A stretch of 39,386 nucleotides of DNA from an uncultured beta proteobacterium. Its GTDB lineage: Bacteria > Pseudomonadota > Gammaproteobacteria > Burkholderiales > Burkholderiaceae_C. This document shows positions 31,578 through 37,252 of the stretch, in pieces. Below the pieces are notes generated by a model. It did not search any database. It was not told the DNA's origin and saw only the letters and a list, made by a program, of their open reading frames with translations. Position numbers and translations under genes: made by a program. How positions within the stretch are numbered: the stretch's first letter is position 1; every line of letters starts with the position of its first letter. Location of the stretch: NCBI GenBank assembly GCA_903853895.1, contig CAINUX010000048.1, positions 1 through 39,386 on the forward strand. The letters run 5' to 3'.

Positions 31578-32819
31578 TTACGGCAGCATGACGCAGTTCA
31601 GCGCCTGGGTGATGTCTGCCACGATGTCTTCAATGTCTTCCAGACCGATCGACAGCCGCACCATGCCTTCGCTGATGCCGCAGGCGGCGCGCTCTTCGGG
31701 GGTGTAGGTGGAATGGGTCATGCTGGCCGGGTGCTGGGCCAGGCTCTCGCAATCGCCCAGGCTCACGGCGCGGGTCACCAGTTGCAGCGCGTCCATGAAA
31801 CGCATGCCAGCCTCCATGCCGCCCTTCAACTCAAACGCAATCATGCCGCCGAACTGGCGCATCTGCCGCTTGGCCAGTTCATGCTGGGCAAAGCTCTTGA
31901 GGCCGGGGAAATGGACGACTGCGGTTGCAGGGTGCGACTCCAGCAACTCGGCCACGGCCTGGGCACTCTGGCAGTGGCGGTCCATGCGCAGGGCCAGGGT
32001 TTTGAGGCCGCGCATCACCAGTTGTGCGTCGGGCGCCGACATCACGGCACCAGTCATATCCTTCAGGCCGACCAAGCGTACGTGTTTGGCCAGATCCGCA
32101 TCGGCAAAAACAGCCGCACCGGCGGTCAGGTCGCCGTGGCCACCCAGGTATTTGGTCATGGAGTGCACGGATACATCGGCGCCCAGCAGCAGAGGTTGTT
32201 GCAGATACGGCGTGCAGTAGGTGTTGTCGACGACCAGCTTGGCACCGCCCTGGTGGGCAATGGCTGCCACAGCGGCAATGTCGACCAGGCGCATATTCGG
32301 GTTGGCCGGGGTTTCGCAGTAGACCACCTTGGTCTTGGGGCCCATGGCTTGCGCCACCTGCAGCGGGTCGGTCATGTCCACATGGCGCACGGTGACACCG
32401 AAGCGCGTCAGGCCGTGGTTCATGAAGGCAAAGGTGCAGCCGTACAAAGTGATGTCGGCCAGCACCTCGTCGCCCTGCTCCAGCAACGACCACAGCGTGG
32501 CCGTGATGGCGCCCATGCCGGAACCAAAGACCACGGCGCCAGCGCCCTGCTCCAGGCTGGTCAGTCGCGCTTCCAGCAGGGCCAGCGTGGGGTTGGCAAT
32601 GCGGCTGTAGAAATAGCCCGGCTCGGTGCCGGCAAAACATCGGGCGCCATAGGCGACATCGGGGAAAGCAAAGGTGGACGTCGCATAGGTGGGCGGCACC
32701 AGCGCGCCCTGGTGGTCGGCCGGGTTGTAACCCCAGTGGATGGCGCGGGTGCTGAAGCCCCCGTCCTTGGGTTTGGCGGCGGTGGGGACGGCATCCAGTG
32801 GCAGGTCTTTGAGGTTCAT
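31578..32819 (-). CDS. mdeA: L-methionine gamma-lyase
   Basis: A 413-residue PLP enzyme of the Cys/Met metabolism family, splitting L-methionine into methanethiol, 2-oxobutyrate and ammonia. The PLP lysine is Lys223 in SMTKYLGGHGD. The specificity segment LYGCTFAF has Tyr126 and Cys128; these correspond to Tyr114 and Cys116 of P. putida MdeA (same offset of 12 as Lys211), and this Cys marks methionine gamma-lyase rather than cystathionine gamma-lyase, which usually has Gly or another residue. It is divergent from mdeR and precedes mdeB on the same strand with 95 bases between. Confidence 0.92.
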   Translation of the reverse strand: MNLKDLPLDAVPTAAKPKDGGFSTRAIHWGYNPADHQGALVPPTYATSTFAFPDVAYGARCFAGTEPGYFYSRIANPTLALLEARLTSLEQGAGAVVFGSGMGAITATLWSLLEQGDEVLADITLYGCTFAFMNHGLTRFGVTVRHVDMTDPLQVAQAMGPKTKVVYCETPANPNMRLVDIAAVAAIAHQGGAKLVVDNTYCTPYLQQPLLLGADVSVHSMTKYLGGHGDLTAGAAVFADADLAKHVRLVGLKDMTGAVMSAPDAQLVMRGLKTLALRMDRHCQSAQAVAELLESHPATAVVHFPGLKSFAQHELAKRQMRQFGGMIAFELKGGMEAGMRFMDALQLVTRAVSLGDCESLAQHPASMTHSTYTPEERAACGISEGMVRLSIGLEDIEDIVADITQALNCVMLP

Positions 32820-32956
32820 GGCGTTGTCTCCTATCGGTATCGTGTAGAAGAATTTTTATGCAGAGCAGCAGCAAATATTTCGCAAAAATCAATCATTCAT
32901 AGACATAATTTGGATGAATTTCTGTGAATTTCTTTGATTCAAGGCAAAAAACACCT
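32820..32956. promoter_or_regulatory. mdeA-mdeR divergent control region
   Basis: An AT-rich interval with the direct repeat TGAATTTC (32915-32922 and 32925-32932) and the palindrome AAATATTT (32873-32880). These are suitable for Lrp-type binding and are probable targets of MdeR. Both divergent promoters must lie here, though exact boxes are not assigned. Confidence 0.5.
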
Positions 32957-33424
32957 ATGAAACCTTTCGATCCCACCGACCAGGCCATTTTGTTGGCCCT
33001 ACAGCGCGACGCGCGCCAGACCATGGCCGAGCTGGCCGACCACGTGTCGCTGTCGCAGTCGCCGTGTTGGCGCCGAGTGCGTCAATTGGAGGAGTCGGGT
33101 GTTATCGAGGGCTACCAGGCGAAGTTGAGCCGCAGGCATCTGGGCTATGGCGTCACCGGCTTCATCCACCTGCAAATGCAGAACCACACGGCCGAGATCG
33201 CCGCTGCCTTCGAGCGCGAAGTCGTAGCACTGCCCCAGGTGGTGGCCTGCCACAACCTGTCAGGCCACTACGACTACCTGATCGAGGCCATTGCCACCGA
33301 CCTGGAGGCCTTCTCTACACTGGTGCGCAACAAGATCCGCTGCCTGCCGGGGGTGAAGGAAATTGCAACGAGTTTTTCGCTGAAGGAAGTGAAGGCGGCG
33401 GGGAGTCTGCCGGTGAGTGCATAG
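32957..33424 (+). CDS. mdeR: Lrp/AsnC-family regulator of methionine catabolism
   Basis: A 155-residue regulator with winged HTH (DPTDQAILLALQRDARQTMA, then LSQSPCWRRVRQLEESGVIEG) and RAM domain (YGVTGFIHLQMQ, VVACHNLSGHYDYL, FSLKEVKAAGSLPV). In P. putida the Lrp homologue MdeR lies divergent from mdeAB and activates them; the position here is the same. ATG 32957 was chosen because it starts at the family N-terminus; the in-frame start at 32924 adds an unrelated stretch from the control region. Ligand: probably methionine. Confidence 0.88.
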   Translation: MKPFDPTDQAILLALQRDARQTMAELADHVSLSQSPCWRRVRQLEESGVIEGYQAKLSRRHLGYGVTGFIHLQMQNHTAEIAAAFEREVVALPQVVACHNLSGHYDYLIEAIATDLEAFSTLVRNKIRCLPGVKEIATSFSLKEVKAAGSLPVSA

Positions 33425-33486
33425 CCCGCTTGCCTACAATGCAGGCCTGCCCGCCGGCCCTGCGCCCGCCCTATGAGAGACCCTGA

Positions 33487-34278
33487 ATGAACAGCCAAAC
33501 GCCTCCACCCGATTCACTTGACGCGCCCGAAGTGGCAATCGTGCCCGACGCCAAGCCCTTCATGCGCACCATCAAGAGCTTTGTGAAGCGGGCCGGGCGC
33601 ACCACCACCGGCCAAGCCAAGGCGTTTGAAGAACTGGGGCCGAAGTTTTTGCTGCCCTACCAGCAGAGCGCTATCAATTTCGAAGCACTATATACTGATA
33701 CCACGAGGGCTAGCGGCCAGAATTCCTTAAGCCATTCGCCCATCGTGCTGGAAATCGGCTTTGGCATGGGCGAGGCCACGGCCCACATTGCTGGCGTGCT
33801 GCCCGACACCCGATTCCTGTGCTGCGAGGTGCATGAACCCGGCGTTGGCGCGCTGCTCAAGCGCATTGGCGAGCAAAACCTGACGAACATTCGCATCTGC
33901 GCCCATGACGCGGTGGAGGTGATTGACCACATGCTGCCGCTGCAAAGCCTGGATGGCGTGCACATCTTCTTCCCCGACCCCTGGCACAAGACCAAACACA
34001 ACAAGCGCCGCCTGATCCAGTCACCGCTGGTGGCCAAGCTGACCCGCCGGCTCAAGGTGGGCGGCTACCTGCACTGCGCCACCGACTGGGAACCCTATGC
34101 CGAGCAGATTCTGGAAGTGCTCACCGCCGAGCCGCTGCTGAAGAACCGCGCACTGGTGACCAACCCCGAATTGCACGGCTACGCACCCAAGCCCCACTAC
34201 CGGCCACTCACGAAATTCGAGAACCGCGGCATCAAGCTCGGCCATGGCGTGTGGGACGTGGTGTTTGAGCGGGTTTAG
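33487..34278 (+). CDS. trmB: tRNA (guanine-N7-)-methyltransferase, carrying a repeat-encoded insertion
   Basis: A 263-residue S-adenosylmethionine-dependent enzyme making m7G46 in tRNA. Landmarks: the N-terminal [20 protein letters not shown] motif [49 protein letters not shown] and the C-terminal [15 protein letters not shown]. Residues 62-81 ([20 protein letters not shown]) are encoded by a copy of the dispersed repeat. Compared with the E. coli protein (recalled: an [22 protein letters not shown] spacing), the segment before LEIGFGMG is about 11-12 residues longer. The frame stays open, the catalytic core is complete, and the insertion lies in the N-terminal linker, so the protein is probably functional. 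Confidence 0.95.
   Translation: MNSQTPPPDSLDAPEVAIVPDAKPFMRTIKSFVKRAGRTTTGQAKAFEELGPKFLLPYQQSAINFEALYTDTTRASGQNSLSHSPIVLEIGFGMGEATAHIAGVLPDTRFLCCEVHEPGVGALLKRIGEQNLTNIRICAHDAVEVIDHMLPLQSLDGVHIFFPDPWHKTKHNKRRLIQSPLVAKLTRRLKVGGYLHCATDWEPYAEQILEVLTAEPLLKNRALVTNPELHGYAPKPHYRPLTKFENRGIKLGHGVWDVVFERV
33668..33726 (+). repeat. Dispersed hairpin-tail repeat, copy 6, inside the trmB coding sequence
   Basis: The tail GATACCACGAGGGCTAGCGG (33697-33716) with CCAGAATTCC matches the intergenic copies. The upstream half (GCGCTATCAATTTCG...) keeps a degenerate stem. The element is a whole number of codons in effect, since trmB reads through it in frame. It is the only copy in this window within a coding sequence. 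Confidence 0.8.
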
Positions 34279-34293
34279 AGAGATGTGCGCCGA

Positions 34294-34391
34294 CAACGGT
34301 CAGGGCGGCAACGGGTTTTGCGTAGGTAAAGGAGGAGCCCGCACCGCGGGCGGGGGACACGAAGCAAAATCCGTTGCCGTCCTGACCGTTG
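34294..34391. repeat. Long inverted repeat (28-bp stem hairpin)
   Basis: The left arm, 34294-34321, pairs with the right arm 34364-34391 over 28 positions; all pair, with two G-T wobbles (GU in RNA). The arms open AACGGTCAGG and close CCTGACCGTT. The 42-base loop contains a nested stem GCCCGC-ACC-GCGGGC (34337-34351). It begins 15 bases after the trmB stop and ends 15 bases before the ATG of the pseudouridine synthase gene. It may act as a terminator or be a mobile palindromic element. Confidence 0.85.
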
Positions 34392-34406
34392 GCCCTCAAG
34401 CAGACC

Positions 34407-35324
34407 ATGGCCCTGCACCGGCCTAACCCTCCCCCCAGCCGAAACGGCGTGGGTGCAAGTTGCGTGGTGCTGCCCGCAGGGCCGTGGTCGCTGGTGATCG
34501 ACTTTTTGCCGCAGCGCTTTCCAGGCGTCAGCATGGACACCTGGCTGCAGCGTCTGCACGCGGGCGATGTGATCGACGACCAGGGCCAAGTGCTGGCGCC
34601 CGACGCGCCCTACCGCGCCGGACTTCGCCTGTACTATTTCCGCGCACTGGCCGCTGAGCCGCACATTCCGTTTGAAGCCACCATCCTCTGGCAGGACGAG
34701 CATCTGCTGGTCGTGGACAAGCCGCACTTTTTGCCGGTCGTGCCCTCGGGCAAGTACCTGCAAGAGACCGTGCTGATCCGCCTAAAAAACGCCCTGGGGC
34801 TGGAGACACTCTCCCCCATCCACCGCATCGACCGAGATACCGCAGGTTTGGTACTGTTCTCCAAGCAGGTGGCCAGTCGCGGTGCCTACCAGGAGTTGTT
34901 TCGCACTCGCCAAGTGGACAAGACCTATGAATGCATCGCGCCGTGGAATGCCGACCTGCCCTGGCCGATCTCGCGCCACAGCCGCATCGTGGCATCGGAA
35001 CACTTCATGCAGCAGGCCGAGATCGATGGCGTGCCCAATGCGCTGACCCACATCACCCCGATCGAGGTGCAGGGTCCGCTGGCACGCTACGCGCTGAAAC
35101 CGGTCACCGGCCAGCGCCACCAGTTGCGCGTGCACATGGCGGCGTTGGGTCTGCCGATACGGTGGGACGGCATCTACCCCACGCTGACGCCCGAGGGCAG
35201 TGCAGACTACAGCCTGCCCTTGCAGTTGCTGGCAAAAACCATTGCATTCACAGATCCAATGACTGGAACGCCTCGCGTTTTTGAGAGCGCACAAAAACTG
35301 AGAGGGCTGGCTACAGTTTCATAA
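34407..35324 (+). CDS. RluA-family RNA pseudouridine synthase
   Basis: A 305-residue enzyme converting uridine to pseudouridine in rRNA or tRNA. The catalytic motif HRIDRDTAGLVLFSK has the Asp at residue 142 (R-I-D); upstream is LLVVDKPHFLPVVPSGKYLQ, the family's motif I region, and downstream RHQLRVHMAALGLPIRWDGIYP. The N-terminal 85 residues could be an S4-like RNA-binding region (LPQRFPGVSMDTWLQRLHAGDV). ATG 34407 is used; the in-frame TTG at 34389 falls in the hairpin right arm. The target base is not identifiable. The final codons overlap a terminator hairpin. Confidence 0.88.
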   Translation: MALHRPNPPPSRNGVGASCVVLPAGPWSLVIDFLPQRFPGVSMDTWLQRLHAGDVIDDQGQVLAPDAPYRAGLRLYYFRALAAEPHIPFEATILWQDEHLLVVDKPHFLPVVPSGKYLQETVLIRLKNALGLETLSPIHRIDRDTAGLVLFSKQVASRGAYQELFRTRQVDKTYECIAPWNADLPWPISRHSRIVASEHFMQQAEIDGVPNALTHITPIEVQGPLARYALKPVTGQRHQLRVHMAALGLPIRWDGIYPTLTPEGSADYSLPLQLLAKTIAFTDPMTGTPRVFESAQKLRGLATVS

Positions 35325-35343
35325 AAACTGCACGCCAGCCCTC
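35302..35343. terminator. Probable bidirectional terminator hairpin
   Basis: The 10-base arms GAGGGCTGGC (35302-35311) and GCCAGCCCTC (35334-35343) are perfectly complementary; an inner pair CAGTTT/AAACTG (35314-35319 and 35325-35330) adds stability. It overlaps the stop codon of the pseudouridine synthase gene and separates it from the converging acyl-CoA synthetase gene. The downstream arm is also the tail of repeat copy 7. Confidence 0.65.
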
Positions 35344-35381
35344 GTCAAATATCAGCAAAGTGCTACATAAAATATAGCACT
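35318..35381 (-). repeat. Dispersed hairpin-tail repeat, copy 7 (reverse orientation)
   Basis: Read on the minus strand: stem GTGCTA (complement of 35375-35380) pairs with TAGCAC (complement of 35360-35365) over a T-rich loop, then TGATATTTGACGAGGGCTGG as the tail. The stem is one base pair longer than in other copies and both sides have changed together, which supports selection or drift under pairing. Confidence 0.7.
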
Positions 35382-35394
35382 CTGATTCTGTGGA

Positions 35395-37074
35395 TTACGC
35401 CCACAGAACCTTGCCCTTGCCGCTGTACCACTCGTCCACCTTGACACTGACGTTGTCTTCAATGCGTGCGCGACGAATCTTCATGGTGGGTGTCAGGAAT
35501 CCGTTCTCAATCGTCCAGGGCTCCTTGGCCACCACGATCATCTGCAGCTTCTCGTGGTTGACCAGATGGGCGTTCACATCGCTCAGCAACTGCGTGAGTT
35601 GGGCTTCGACGTCCTTGCGGAAAGCCGGGTCCTTTTGCTTGGGCCGCACATCTTCGCCGAGCACGACCATGGCGTAGGCGGCGGGCTGACCCAGACCGGA
35701 GACCATGCTCATCTCTATCAGTGGATGGGCATTGAGGCTATTCTCAATTGGCGCGGGCGCTACGTACTCGCCCTTGGAGGTCTTGAACAGTTCTTTCACG
35801 CGACCGGTGATCTTCAAAAGGCCATCGGCGCGGCGCTCGCCACGGTCGCCGGTGCGGAAGAAACCGTCAGCAGTGAAAACCTCGGCATCCAGGTCCGGGC
35901 GCTTGTAGTAGCCCACTAATTGGCCTGGCGATTTGATGAGAATCTCGCCTTCTTCGCTGATTCGCACTTCGACGCCCGGCAGCGGCACGCCTACGCACCC
36001 TGGTTCGTTGATTTCGGCTGTGGAGTTGTGCGAATAGGCAAGGTCCTCGGACATTCCATAGCCTTCAATCAAGTTGAGGCCCAGGCGACGGTACCAGGAG
36101 ATCAGTTCTGCGGGAATGGGCGCCGACCCACTGCCAGCCAGCAAGGCCTGGTCCAGGCCCAGGTTCTTCAGCACCTTGCGTTTGACGATGCCGCTCAAGA
36201 TTGGAATGCTCAGCAAACGGTTGAGCTTCTTGGGAGGCATCTTGGCGAACACCCCTTGCTGGAACTTCAACCACAAACGTGGCACGGAAATAAAGACGGT
36301 GGGACGGGCACGGTTCAAATCTGCTACAAATGTATCCAGGCTTTCGGCAAAAAACACATGGGTTTTGCCATCAACCATCGAAGAACACTCGACCCAGATA
36401 CGCTCAAACACATGGGCCAGAGGGAGATAAGACAATGCCCGGTTGTCTTCGACATCACCAATGCGCGATCTGGTTTCCTTTGAAACGCACTCGCTCACTT
36501 TGCTGATGCGCTCAAAACTGTGCATCACGCCCTTCGGCGTACCAGTTGAGCCAGAGGTGTACAACAAAATACCTATATCCTTGCCTTCGCGTGCAATACG
36601 CCCTGTCAACGGTTTGGTGCGGCCCACAATGGCGTCCCATTGCTCAAAGCTGTTTTTGGGCGCCAAGGGGAAAGAAATGGTTGGCAAAGTCGCGGGCACA
36701 CCAGGCTTTTGAGCTGGCCAGGTGTCGAGCTTGCCAACGAACAACAGACTGGCACCGCTGTGCTCCAGAACATAACCAATGGTTTCTGCCGTTTCAGTCG
36801 GGAAAATCGCAACCGTGGTGCAGCCGGCCATCCAGATCGCAAGTTCGGCCATGAAGAAGTGCGCACAGTTCTTCGACAGAATGGCGACTCGGGCGCCCGG
36901 CTCCAAGCCCTGCGCCTTGAGGTGCGCAGCCATACGGCGGGATTGGTCCAGGGTCTGGCGCCAGGTGTAATCAATTACCTGACCACCACCGATGGGTTGG
37001 GTCAGATAGACCCTGTCAGCCAGCTTGGCCTCGTGGTCATACACATAGTCAAGAATCAATTTAGATTTGGCCAA
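35395..37074 (-). CDS. Long-chain acyl-CoA synthetase (AMP-forming)
   Basis: A 559-residue member of the AMP-binding superfamily, activating a fatty acid with ATP and CoA. Motifs: the P-loop YTSGSTGTPKG at residues 172-182, YLPLAHVFERIW, the adenylation motif EGYGMSED, and the hinge region ITGRVKELFKTSKGEYVAP with the following catalytic-lysine region near TPTMKIRRARIE. This matches FadD15-like bacterial long-chain synthetases. The start is a TTG at 37074 with AAGGAG seven bases before; upstream in-frame codons give a basic, non-family extension. It faces dinG head-to-head with 178 bases between starts. Confidence 0.92.
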   Translation of the reverse strand: MAKSKLILDYVYDHEAKLADRVYLTQPIGGGQVIDYTWRQTLDQSRRMAAHLKAQGLEPGARVAILSKNCAHFFMAELAIWMAGCTTVAIFPTETAETIGYVLEHSGASLLFVGKLDTWPAQKPGVPATLPTISFPLAPKNSFEQWDAIVGRTKPLTGRIAREGKDIGILLYTSGSTGTPKGVMHSFERISKVSECVSKETRSRIGDVEDNRALSYLPLAHVFERIWVECSSMVDGKTHVFFAESLDTFVADLNRARPTVFISVPRLWLKFQQGVFAKMPPKKLNRLLSIPILSGIVKRKVLKNLGLDQALLAGSGSAPIPAELISWYRRLGLNLIEGYGMSEDLAYSHNSTAEINEPGCVGVPLPGVEVRISEEGEILIKSPGQLVGYYKRPDLDAEVFTADGFFRTGDRGERRADGLLKITGRVKELFKTSKGEYVAPAPIENSLNAHPLIEMSMVSGLGQPAAYAMVVLGEDVRPKQKDPAFRKDVEAQLTQLLSDVNAHLVNHEKLQMIVVAKEPWTIENGFLTPTMKIRRARIEDNVSVKVDEWYSGKGKVLWA

Positions 37075-37252
37075 CGGAGCTCTCCTTGTAAAGAATCGGT
37101 AAGAATACCCCAACCAGACGCGCCCGACACGGGGAAAAGCCCTTAGAAAAAAGTCTCCCAAAGTCGAAAAACCTGCTGTAAGCGGTATATTTCGGGCTCA
37201 TTGGTCTCCTCTGGGACAATGCCCCTCCCCCACCCTCCCTGAACGGTTTCTT

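Noticed and set aside
34275..34763. Minus-strand frame running through the long hairpin
   Set aside because: It covers the palindrome and the opposite strand of the pseudouridine synthase gene; likely artefact of the repeat.
37219..37242. ATG at 37219 as the start of dinG
   Set aside because: It is in another frame and meets a TGA after seven codons.
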